Assembly (NCBI GenBank): GCA_002839205.1 | Contig: PGXP01000086.1 | Coordinates: forward strand, 1 to 7,008 | Reading direction: 5' to 3' | DNA length: 7,008 nucleotides | Origin: Spirochaetae bacterium HGW-Spirochaetae-9 | GTDB taxonomy: Bacteria > Spirochaetota > Spirochaetia > Treponematales > Rectinemataceae | Shown here: positions 1 through 6,490 of the stretch, piece by piece | How the letters are laid out: every line of letters begins with the position of its first letter | Numbering within the stretch: position 1 is the first letter of the stretch | Notes under the pieces: generated by a model | Seen by the model: the letters and a program-made list of their open reading frames with translations, nothing else | Told to the model about the DNA's origin: nothing | Database searches by the model: none | Program-made: the position numbers and the translations under genes

Positions 1-1755
1 TGTCTTCATCTTTTCCGCTTTTTCCGCGCGCTTGCGCGTCTCGTTCACCTGCTCGAAAAGGAGAACACCCCGGAGGGCCGATGAGAACATGGCCCGAAGC
101 TCCTCGAATATATGGGCATCGTTGCGGCGCAAGCCAAGAACCATGTAGCCGAGCGATGTCGATTCATCGAAGAGGGGAAGCACGATGAAGGCGCCTTCAA
201 GCCTGTCATATAGTTCGTCGGGCAGGATGAGATTCGAGGGGAAGGTTTTTCGTCCGCCATGAGGATTCCCTTCCGCATCGAATCCGCCGAGAAAGATCCT
301 GTGATCCTTGTCCCGGCCGTTGAGCACGAAACAGCCCGACGGGATATTGAGCTCGGGGAGATACGTGGCTGCCAGCCTGACGATCGATTCGAAATCTTTG
401 GCGCAGAGCAGTTCATGGTTGAGGATATAGAACCACTGGTCAACGGCTCTTTTTTTCCAAGCCCGATAATTGCCTATCCTTTTTTCCGCATCGGAGACGA
501 GAACCCTGGCCTGGTGGATGAGAATTTCGAGGATCCCGACCGCAGCCCCCTTTTCGACGAATTCCCCCCGGCTTATCCAGAGCGCCGAGAGAACATCCTG
601 GAATACCTCGATATCGCGATTCTGAACGATGAAGTCGTTGAGGATGGCATCGAGGGTGTCGATGAAAAAGCCCCTTGAACTGCCCGAAAGGCTGGTCACA
701 AAGCTGGCGATGAGGGGCTTGAGGTATCGGTCGGAATCTTCCGGCTTAAAGCCTGCCAAGCCCGCTGCGAATCGAAGGATCTCGGCTTCTCGAGGAGCCC
801 CTTGGCCTGCTGCCCTTCCTTTCCACCGGGACGAGCTCGTCATCCCTGCCAGCCGCACCGATTCGGTACGGCAACCACAGGACTGCCTGACAATGAGCTT
901 TGTCCTGAGCAACCTGTCCGCAGGCTGCTTCCCGTCCAGCCTTTCGAGCAGCATGTGGAAAGCCTGCAGAGCCTGCTTCTCGAAGGGCACGCGCACTGTC
1001 GTGTAGGTGGGGGAAAAGAGATTGCTCTCATCTGAATCGTTGAAGCCGCCGAGAGCGATGTCCGAAGGTATATTGAAACCGCGCTCCTGAAGCAGCTTGG
1101 CAGCCTCGAAGGCCAGGAGATCGCTCGCCGCGCAGAGAGCGTCGAAATCCCTGCCCGGCACAAGCTTTTTTTCGTCGAGGAAGCCGAGCATGGCTTTGCG
1201 CCCCTCTGTCCATGAGTTGTCGAGGCTAGCAAGAACCTCTTCATACTTCAACCCCGATTCGGCGAGGGCCTCGCAGTAGGCTTTGAATCTGTCTCCGGCC
1301 GAGGAATGCTCGCGCGGTCCGCCGATAAAGGCTATCTTTCGGCAGCGATGACGCCTGGTCAGGTGGAGTACAAGCTGCTTCATGCCTTCGTAGGCGTCGA
1401 TATTGACGACAGGCTTGTCGCCGATCTTGAGGCCAAAGGTGACGAGGGGAATATCGATGCCGGAAAGGTGGAATTCCTCAACCTGCTTTTCCGAAGCGAA
1501 GCCGCTCAGGGTGGATGCCCAGCTTACGGCGCCGTCAAAGCTGTGGGCGCCTACAAGGCCGAATATCCCGTTGCGCATGTACTCGTATTCGTCATGGCTT
1601 GAAAGACGGCCACCGGGAAAAACGAAGAGGGTGCATTGACGCTTTTCGCTCTCGTCGAGGATTTCCGGCCACACTTTCGTGGCCGATCCCGAGTGTATCG
1701 AGGCGAGCATGAAGGCTATCCTCTTCCGGCTCTTGATTTCTTTCCGCGGGTTTAT
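1..1755 (-). CDS. LacI-type sugar sensor with GAF-like region, probable sensor histidine kinase (partial, C-terminus outside window)
   Basis: This frame is open for 585 codons and runs off the left edge. Residues about 11-285 form a LacI/periplasmic-binding-protein type sugar-binding domain, from KRIAFMLASI (11-20) through GIDIPLV and CRKIAFIGG to IALGGFNDSD. It closes with the conserved VRQSCGC at 289-295. A mainly helical segment follows, including HQARVLVSDAEKR. A GAF-like region lies at about 446-560. The last 20 residues are a charged coiled coil ending RKRAEKAEKMKT, the type of linker that usually precedes a HisKA H-box. There is no N-terminal LacI helix-turn-helix, signal peptide or membrane segment, so it should be a cytoplasmic sensor. 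Related proteins known to me continue into a histidine kinase, sometimes with a receiver or AraC domain; that part is inferred. It is divergent from the polygalacturonase gene, so it probably controls this locus. The start is ATA at 1755 (see the ribosome binding site). The only downstream alternative, ATG at 1710, would cut the first beta strand. Confidence 0.82.
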   Translation of the reverse strand, partial: MNPRKEIKSRKRIAFMLASIHSGSATKVWPEILDESEKRQCTLFVFPGGRLSSHDEYEYMRNGIFGLVGAHSFDGAVSWASTLSGFASEKQVEEFHLSGIDIPLVTFGLKIGDKPVVNIDAYEGMKQLVLHLTRRHRCRKIAFIGGPREHSSAGDRFKAYCEALAESGLKYEEVLASLDNSWTEGRKAMLGFLDEKKLVPGRDFDALCAASDLLAFEAAKLLQERGFNIPSDIALGGFNDSDESNLFSPTYTTVRVPFEKQALQAFHMLLERLDGKQPADRLLRTKLIVRQSCGCRTESVRLAGMTSSSRWKGRAAGQGAPREAEILRFAAGLAGFKPEDSDRYLKPLIASFVTSLSGSSRGFFIDTLDAILNDFIVQNRDIEVFQDVLSALWISRGEFVEKGAAVGILEILIHQARVLVSDAEKRIGNYRAWKKRAVDQWFYILNHELLCAKDFESIVRLAATYLPELNIPSGCFVLNGRDKDHRIFLGGFDAEGNPHGGRKTFPSNLILPDELYDRLEGAFIVLPLFDESTSLGYMVLGLRRNDAHIFEELRAMFSSALRGVLLFEQVNETRKRAEKAEKMKT

Positions 1756-1760
1756 GGAGT

Positions 1761-1769
1761 CTCCTCCCC
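1761..1769 (-). promoter_or_regulatory. Strong ribosome binding site that points to an ATA start for the sensor gene
   Basis: The minus strand reads GGGGAGGAG, then ACTCC, then ATA at 1755-1753. GGAGG ends 7 nt before the ATA, an ideal spacing. After the in-frame TGA at 1824-1822, the sensor frame contains no ATG, GTG, TTG or CTG before ATG at 1710. The first beta strand of the sugar-binding domain lies upstream of that ATG. An ATA start, or an ATG altered to ATA by mutation or sequence error, is therefore the best reading. Confidence 0.6.
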
Positions 1770-1796
1770 TGGGGCGGGCTCGGTTGCCCCTTCTGC

Positions 1797-1825
1797 ATTC
1801 TCGGGCCTCCTCTCTGTGCTGTCAA
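1797..1825 (-). promoter_or_regulatory. Candidate sigma-70 type promoter for the sensor gene
   Basis: On the minus strand a perfect -35 box TTGACA (1825-1820) is followed after exactly 17 nt by GAGAAT (1802-1797), a 4/6 match to the -10 consensus TATAAT. Transcription would start near 1790, giving a leader of about 35 nt to the ATA at 1755 with the Shine-Dalgarno sequence in place. The position fits the divergent arrangement well. It has not been tested, and I see no convincing matching promoter for the plus-strand gene. Confidence 0.45.
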
Positions 1826-1874
1826 TGAATTTTTGTGCGTCTCTGATACGCCGACAGCAGAAAAGTCCAAAAAG

Positions 1875-3269
1875 ATGCCACTAAAAACCATTGCCAGTCC
1901 ATGCTTGGCGGTCGACAATCGGCCTATGGCTTCCACCCATGATATCCGGGATTTTGGCGCCAAAACCGGCGGCGACAAGGATTGTTCGTCCGCTTTTGGC
2001 GCCATCCTGGCCAGAATTCGAAAGGAAGGCTCGGGCAGCATTCTTGTGCCTGCGGGTAATTTCCTCACAGGCCCGATCGAGCTTTCGGACAATACGACTC
2101 TCATCATTGCCAGGGGGGCGACGTTGTCCTTCATCGATGATCCTGAATGTTATCCGCCCATCCAAACGCGCTGGGAAGGGATAGTCTGCCATGCCATGCA
2201 CCCCCTTATCTTCGCGCGGAATGCCCGCAATGTAGCCATCGAGGGCGAGGGCGTCATAGACGGGAGGGGCCAGTCCTGGTGGGCAGCCTACAGGCGAAAA
2301 AAGGCCAATGGGCAGGCTGGGCCTGTCACACCCGCGGAAAAACGCCTCGCCGCCCTGAACGGTACCGGCAGCTCCATGCCATCGGGCGGCGGCGGTCGCG
2401 AGACCCAGTTCCTCAGGCCTCCTTTGATCCAGTTCCTTTCCTGCGAAGGCCTTACTGTCAAAGGCGTCACCCTGCGCAATTCTCCTTTCTGGACCCTTCA
2501 TCCGGTTTTTTCAAGCCAAGTTCATATCGACACAGTACGAATAGAAAATCCGAGCGATGCTCCCAACACTGACGGCATCGACATCGACTCCTGCTCCGAT
2601 GTCTCCATCGTCGACAGCAGCATCGATGTGGGCGACGACTGCATTGCCCTCAAGGCCGGCTCAGGCGGCCAGGGCCTCGCTGAAAACCGCCCCACCCGCA
2701 ACGTCAGCATCTCGGGCTGCACCTTTCTCAACGGTCACGGAGGCGTCGTCATTGGAAGCGAAACGGCTGGCGGTATAGAGAATATCGAGGTCGTCAACTG
2801 CCGTTTTCTGGGTTCTGACAGGGGCATCCGGCTGAAAAGCCGACGGGGGAGGGGAGGCACGGTGCAGAATCTCTGCTTCCGCAATCTCGTAATGGAAAAC
2901 GTCCTCGCTCCCATCACCCTCAACCTCTACTACAACTGTGGCGCCAGGCCCGAGGAAGCGGAAAGGCTCTTTTCCCTGTCCAGCCAGCCTGTTTCCAGCC
3001 TGACGCCCAGGATGAGGAACATCAGGATCGACAACCTTGTCGCAACAGGCTGCAGGGCTTCGGCGGGCTTTATCGTCGGCCTTCCGGAATCGAAGATTCA
3101 AAACCTCGTTCTGGAAAACTGCCTTATCTCGATGGCGGAAGACGGTCTCCTGCCTGTCGGCCGTTCCGAGATGTACCAGGGAATCGAGGACAGCCCCGAC
3201 AGGGGCTTGAGGATCGAAAATGCCGAGTGTTCGCTGAATAAGGTATGGGTGGACGGTCGCGCCTGCTAG
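1875..3269 (+). CDS. GH28 polygalacturonase, probably intracellular and exo-acting
   Basis: This is a glycoside hydrolase family 28 right-handed beta-helix enzyme (464 residues from this start) that hydrolyses alpha-1,4 bonds of polygalacturonate or oligogalacturonides. All family motifs are present: NTDG (231-234), GDD (253-255), GHG (287-289) and RLK (319-321), giving catalytic Asp233, Asp254 and Asp255 plus His288. The N-terminal DFGA, the VPAGNFLTGPIEL block, the long insert around the GGGG run at 171-174, and NSPFWTLHPV resemble the exo-polygalacturonase PelB of Thermotoga maritima as I remember it. There is no signal peptide, so it should act in the cytoplasm on imported oligomers and release galacturonate. 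The start is uncertain: ATG 1875 is chosen; TTG 1833 and ATG 1926 (just before DIRDFGA) are alternatives, and none has a good Shine-Dalgarno sequence. The stop codon overlaps that of the convergent pectinesterase remnant. Confidence 0.9.
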   Translation: MPLKTIASPCLAVDNRPMASTHDIRDFGAKTGGDKDCSSAFGAILARIRKEGSGSILVPAGNFLTGPIELSDNTTLIIARGATLSFIDDPECYPPIQTRWEGIVCHAMHPLIFARNARNVAIEGEGVIDGRGQSWWAAYRRKKANGQAGPVTPAEKRLAALNGTGSSMPSGGGGRETQFLRPPLIQFLSCEGLTVKGVTLRNSPFWTLHPVFSSQVHIDTVRIENPSDAPNTDGIDIDSCSDVSIVDSSIDVGDDCIALKAGSGGQGLAENRPTRNVSISGCTFLNGHGGVVIGSETAGGIENIEVVNCRFLGSDRGIRLKSRRGRGGTVQNLCFRNLVMENVLAPITLNLYYNCGARPEEAERLFSLSSQPVSSLTPRMRNIRIDNLVATGCRASAGFIVGLPESKIQNLVLENCLISMAEDGLLPVGRSEMYQGIEDSPDRGLRIENAECSLNKVWVDGRAC

Positions 3270-4197
3270 CCTGAGCTTTCCCAGGGAGTCCATCCGTCCG
3301 AGCCTGACAGCAGGGCCGCAGGCTTGAACCGGAACGCTTCCTCTTCGTTGAGCGATCGCACCCAGGGAAGGCGCTTCCGGAAGGGAATGCCCTGAGCCGG
3401 AGCTCCAGGGCCATGGCTTCCGCATTCAACGAACTCCACGCTGGCTTCATTCTCGGGCTTGCCCCAGTTGTCCCAGCCTTCGGGGGCTATGTGAGAGCCC
3501 AACTCGCAATCGACAAAAGCCGCCTTGGCTGTGCCTCGCCATGGTCGACCCAAATACGTGCTGCCTGAGGCCATGTCGCCTTCGAGCCTGCAGCCGAGGA
3601 ACACAAATCCGAATTTCTGGCCAGGCAGGGTGGAGGGGGCCGCGATATAGCCGTTAACTCTCTCGCCCCATCGCCTTCCCCTGCTATCCTGACAGGATGT
3701 ACGGGATTCAGCCCCTTTGGCACGGGATTCGTTGGAAGGGGCCCCATACAGAGAGTATCCTGCCTGGCCGTGATGCCGCAGTCGATGAAGGCAACCCTGT
3801 CCGCGTCGATATAGCAGGCGACAGCCTGCCCTGCGATGCGGCTATCGCCCGCCGAATTCTCGACGCGCAGATTCCGGGCGCAGAAATCCTCGGCGCCGAT
3901 ATAGAGGGTGGCTGTATTGAAGGTGCCCATCGGATCGCCCGAAGGAAGGGATCTGATGGCGTTGTCGTCCCAGCTGATGATCTTCGCGTCACGTCCTTCG
4001 CCTGCGAAGGTGACATGAGGCCGCATAACGCTAATTTTTTCCCGGTAAATTCCTTCGGCTATGGAAATTATTACCGCGGGCACTGCGCTGCCCGCGGTAA
4101 TGTCGTCTGTCGGCAGCGAGACAAGCGCTTCACCTATCGTCCTGTAATCGCCCGAACCATCGAGCGCAACCCTGAGCCGGAGCGCCGGTGCGCTCAA
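3266..4197 (-). pseudogene. Pectinesterase (CE8) with internal deletion and frameshift
   Basis: Pectinesterases remove methyl esters from homogalacturonan. The 5' part (4197 to about 3690) encodes a normal N-terminal half: DGSGDYRTIGEAL, GIYREKISV, VTFAGEGR, the GTFNTATLYI and GQAVACYIDADR blocks, and QDT at 3762-3754, which carries one catalytic Asp. The 3' part resumes in another frame at about 3670 with ERVNGYIAAPST and includes LGRPW (Arg at 3547-3545) and a normal C-terminus ending DGWTPWESSG. Between them the family's GxVDFIFG segment, with the second catalytic Asp, is absent from all three frames. About 35 residues are missing and the frame is shifted. As written the product is inactive. 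No signal peptide is seen. The likely start is TTG (4197-4195), overlapping the kdgK stop as TTGA, with AAGGG 7 nt upstream. A local assembly error is the main alternative. Confidence 0.82.
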
Positions 4198-5246
4198 CGC
4201 TGGACCCTTCCCGACGCGTCGCCTCCCATGAGCTTTTCAGCCTCGCCAGGTTCAACGAGAGCGAAGTCGCCTGAGATGGAATGTTTCAGGCAGGAGAGGG
4301 CGACGGCGTATTCGAGCGCCTGCCGCGGTTCGCCGTAGTTGATGAGTCCGTAGATGAGGCCGGCTGAAAAGCTGTCGCCGGCTCCCACCCTGTCGACGAT
4401 ATCGCTTATCGCATAACGTCGCGAAACGATGGCGCCTTCGCTCGTGCCGGCGCGTGTGCCATCGCGCGAAAGGAGCATGGCCGACCAGTCGTTTGAATCG
4501 GCAGAGTGGCTGCCGCGCAGAGTGACGGACGCATAACGCGCAGCGGGGAAGCGCTGAAGTGCGCGGGAACACATGGCAGCGTATTCTTCGGTATCTATTT
4601 TCCCTTCCGCCGCATTTTTCGGGCCTTCGATGCCGAGGGATTTCTGGTAATCCTCTTCGTTGCCTATGAGAACGTCAGCGAAGGCCGCGATCTCCGACAT
4701 CACATCCTGAGCCTTGGCTCCGTACTTCCAAAGCTTGGCGCGAAAGTTGAGATCGAAGGATACCGTAAGACCGGCGATTTTCGCGGCCTTGGCCGCGGCT
4801 ATGGAAGCGTCGGCTGCTTTTCTGGAAATGGCCGGGGTGATGCCCGAAAGATGGAACCATCCGGCCTTCTTGAAGGCCTCCGTCCAGTCGACATCGTCCA
4901 CCTCTATTTCGGCTATCGTCGAGCCTGCCCTGTCGTAGATGACGTTGGACGGCCGCTGGTTGGCACCGTTTTCGAAAAAATAAATCCCCATCCTGCCCGG
5001 TTTAATAGCAATGTGCGATACGTCGACGCCATGATAGCGCAATTCCCTCAGGCATTCCCTGCCGATCTGGTTGTCGGGCAAAACGGTGGCAAAGGCCGCC
5101 GGCTGCCCCAGCCTGGCCAAAGCCACGGCCACATTGCCCTCGCTTCCGCCAAAGGTAGCCTCCATGAGATGTGACTGGAAAAGCCTCTCCTGTCCGGGCG
5201 ACTTGAGCCTCAGCATTATCTCGCCGAAGGTGATGACGTTCATCAT
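4194..5246 (-). CDS. kdgK: 2-dehydro-3-deoxygluconokinase, PfkB family
   Basis: This enzyme phosphorylates 2-keto-3-deoxygluconate with ATP to KDPG, the step after KduD and the point where unsaturated-uronate and galacturonate routes meet. The 350-residue protein starts MMNVITFGEIMLRL. It has the sugar-binding GGSEGNVAVALARLG block (33-47), FDLNFR (164-169), GNEED (195-199) and the PfkB signature DRVGAGDSFSAGL (285-297) with catalytic Asp291. It is longer than the roughly 310-residue E. coli enzyme but close in size to KDG kinases of anaerobes. The start at 5246 forms an ATGA overlap with the upstream YhcH-like stop, with GGAG 5 nt before it. The adjacent ATG at 5243 is equally possible. No KDPG aldolase gene is visible. 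A related sugar kinase activity cannot be excluded, but the neighbours strongly favour KDG. Confidence 0.9.
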   Translation of the reverse strand: MMNVITFGEIMLRLKSPGQERLFQSHLMEATFGGSEGNVAVALARLGQPAAFATVLPDNQIGRECLRELRYHGVDVSHIAIKPGRMGIYFFENGANQRPSNVIYDRAGSTIAEIEVDDVDWTEAFKKAGWFHLSGITPAISRKAADASIAAAKAAKIAGLTVSFDLNFRAKLWKYGAKAQDVMSEIAAFADVLIGNEEDYQKSLGIEGPKNAAEGKIDTEEYAAMCSRALQRFPAARYASVTLRGSHSADSNDWSAMLLSRDGTRAGTSEGAIVSRRYAISDIVDRVGAGDSFSAGLIYGLINYGEPRQALEYAVALSCLKHSISGDFALVEPGEAEKLMGGDASGRVQR

Positions 5247-5710
5247 GCTTTCTCCATGGCCACTTTCATTACGATTTTGCGTATATGCTCGGGCTTTCCG
5301 CCTATGGCCATGCAAGGCCTGTGGGCGTCCTCGGGGAAGAAGACGGCAGCAATGCCCGCCTCCAGAAGGATGCTGTGGGCAGGCAGGCCGGAAGGCGTCG
5401 AATAATATTCGATGTCGGGCCTGTATGCTTCTGCCGCTTCAAGCCCCTTAGCCGCCCGCGCTTCCACAATTTCCCTGCCCGACACAAGAAGCTGTATATC
5501 GGTGTAGACCCTGTGCGTTTCAAAGCGGCACGTGGCAGCCATCTTGGAATCGTACTCCTGGACAAGGGCGTACACCTTGTCTCCATCTATCTCCTGGCGT
5601 CCGACGGGGAGTTTTTCCCATCCGCCCGCCTGGAGCCATGCGAATGCCGTGTCGAGGTTTTTGTTCAGACCCCTGTACCTGCCTAGATCCTGGATGTTCG
5701 CGATGATCAT
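5243..5710 (-). CDS. YhcH/YjgK/YiaL (EbgC, DUF386) family protein
   Basis: This 155-residue protein matches the YhcH/YiaL family in length and motifs: FETHRVYTDIQLLVSGREIV near residues 63-82 and FFPEDAHRPCMA at 124-135. Its Glu and His residues line the metal-binding pocket of this cupin-like fold. The E. coli member YhcH (NanQ) is reported to speed anomer interconversion of sialic acid. Family members often sit in sugar-acid operons, so a similar anomerase or isomerase role on a uronate or keto sugar acid is plausible here, but the substrate is not shown by the sequence. ATG at 5710 is chosen because it is 5 nt past the kduD stop and has GAGG 8 nt upstream, overlapping that stop. A longer open frame extends upstream, but it is antisense-like sequence within kduD and shows no family similarity. 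Its stop overlaps the kdgK start. Confidence 0.88.
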   Translation of the reverse strand: MIIANIQDLGRYRGLNKNLDTAFAWLQAGGWEKLPVGRQEIDGDKVYALVQEYDSKMAATCRFETHRVYTDIQLLVSGREIVEARAAKGLEAAEAYRPDIEYYSTPSGLPAHSILLEAGIAAVFFPEDAHRPCMAIGGKPEHIRKIVMKVAMEKA

Positions 5711-5715
5711 TACGC

Positions 5716-6477
5716 TTACCTCGCCAGCCAGCCGCCATCGACGGCGACCGTATAACCATTGATGTAATCGCTCGCCGCTGAAGCGAGGAATACCGCCAAA
5801 CCCTGCACGTCGGCGGGGGTGCCCCAGCGCCCTGCGGGAATACGGCTCAGTATGGCTTCGCTGCGCTCGGTATCGGCCCTGAGGGGCGCCGTGTTGTTCG
5901 TCGCCATATAGCCGGGGGCCATCGCGTTGGCGTTTATGCCGAACTTGGCCCATTCGTTGGCCATCAGCCGCGTGATACCCATCACCGCGCTCTTCGAGGC
6001 CGTGTAGGAAGGCACCCTGATGCCGCCCTGGAAGGAGAGCATCGAAGCGATATTGATGATCTTGCCGCCTTGTCCCTGGGCGATGAATTGTTTCGCTGCC
6101 GCCTGGCTGAAGAAGAAGACAGTCTTTGCGTTGATGTTCATCACGTCGTCCCAGTCCTTCTCGCTGAAGTCGACCGCGTTTTCACGCCGTATAATGCCCG
6201 CGTTGTTGACGAGGATGTCGAGGCGGCCGAAGGCTGCAATGGCTTTTTCGACGATGCCGGGAATGGAGGCGATCGACATGAGGTCGGCGACGACTTCAAG
6301 GAATTTTCCTCCCATGCCTTCGATCTGCTTTTTTGTGTCGGGCGAGGCGACATAGTCGACGCCCACGACGGCGGCTCCCGCCTCGGCGTAGGCGAGGCAG
6401 ATGCCCTGGCCCAGCCCCGTGGAGCTGCCCGTCACGATGGCCACTTTCCCGTCGAGCTTGAATTTGTCCAGAATCAT
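5716..6477 (-). CDS. kduD: 2-dehydro-3-deoxy-D-gluconate 5-dehydrogenase, SDR family
   Basis: KduD reduces 2,5-diketo-3-deoxygluconate (the KduI product) to 2-keto-3-deoxygluconate using NAD(P)H in the cytoplasm. The 253-residue length equals that of E. coli KduD, and long blocks match closely, including SEKDWDDVMNIN, GGKIINIASMLSFQGGIRVP and the C-terminal DGGWLAR. Short-chain dehydrogenase features are complete: cofactor motif TGSSTGLG (16-23), NNAG (91-94) and catalytic Asn114, Ser145, Tyr158 and Lys162. The start ATG at 6477 has AAGGAG 7 nt upstream, and that Shine-Dalgarno sequence overlaps the kduI stop codon, suggesting coupled translation. It is followed after 5 nt by the YhcH-like gene. 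I see no damage or unusual feature. Confidence 0.97.
   Translation of the reverse strand: MILDKFKLDGKVAIVTGSSTGLGQGICLAYAEAGAAVVGVDYVASPDTKKQIEGMGGKFLEVVADLMSIASIPGIVEKAIAAFGRLDILVNNAGIIRRENAVDFSEKDWDDVMNINAKTVFFFSQAAAKQFIAQGQGGKIINIASMLSFQGGIRVPSYTASKSAVMGITRLMANEWAKFGINANAMAPGYMATNNTAPLRADTERSEAILSRIPAGRWGTPADVQGLAVFLASAASDYINGYTVAVDGGWLAR
5719..5722 (-). promoter_or_regulatory. Ribosome binding site that decides the YhcH-like start
   Basis: GAGG lies 8 nt before ATG 5710 and directly abuts the kduD TAA stop (5718-5716). It supports the short start at 5710 over upstream in-frame codons lying inside kduD. Confidence 0.65.
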
Positions 6478-6484
6478 AGAGTTT

Positions 6485-6490
6485 CTCCTT
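6485..6490 (-). promoter_or_regulatory. kduD ribosome binding site overlapping the kduI stop
   Basis: The minus strand reads AAGGAG, 7 nt before the kduD ATG at 6477. Its first two bases are the last two bases of the kduI TAA stop codon (6491-6489). This favours translational coupling and fixes the kduD start. Confidence 0.8.

Larger units (their letters stand above)
1756..1874. other. Divergent intergenic region between sensor and polygalacturonase genes
   Basis: This stretch of about 120 bases separates two divergent genes. It holds the sensor promoter and ribosome binding site described separately. It also has a short inverted repeat, GGGGC at 1771-1775 and GCCCC at 1786-1790, in the sensor gene's leader. 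No clear promoter or Shine-Dalgarno sequence was found for the plus-strand gene. Any operator for the locus would be expected here, but none was recognised. Confidence 0.5.

Noticed and set aside
45..1602. Several plus-strand and alternate-frame open frames in the left third
   Set aside because: They overlap the minus-strand sensor frame, whose translation has clear family features throughout. The other frames show low-complexity Arg/Ser/Pro-rich shadows.
1710..1755. LacI helix-turn-helix at the sensor N-terminus
   Set aside because: Only about 10 residues precede the first beta strand of the ligand domain, and a stop lies upstream in frame, so there is no room for a DNA-binding domain.
1771..1790. 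GGGGC-N10-GCCCC inverted repeat as an operator
   Set aside because: The arms are five G/C bases in a GC-rich stretch, with no second copy elsewhere in the window. It is noted under the intergenic region but not called a site.
3301..3324. AGCCTG-N12-CAGGCT inverted repeat as a terminator after the polygalacturonase
   Set aside because: The stem is only 6 bp with a 12-base loop, no T-run follows, and it lies inside the pectinesterase 3' coding end.
1881..3425. Long antisense open frames on the minus strand opposite the polygalacturonase (for example 1881-2501 and 2661-3425)
   Set aside because: They are mirror frames of a GC-rich coding region, lack recognisable domains, and lie fully opposite a gene with intact catalytic motifs.
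3660..3700. Programmed ribosomal frameshift in the pectinesterase
   Set aside because: No slippery heptamer is evident, and a shift would not restore the missing GxVDFIFG segment, so loss of sequence is the better explanation.
5711..5953. Longer N-terminus for the YhcH-like protein
   Set aside because: The extra 81 residues are an Arg/Gly-rich shadow of kduD without family similarity, while ATG 5710 has a ribosome binding site and matches the family length.
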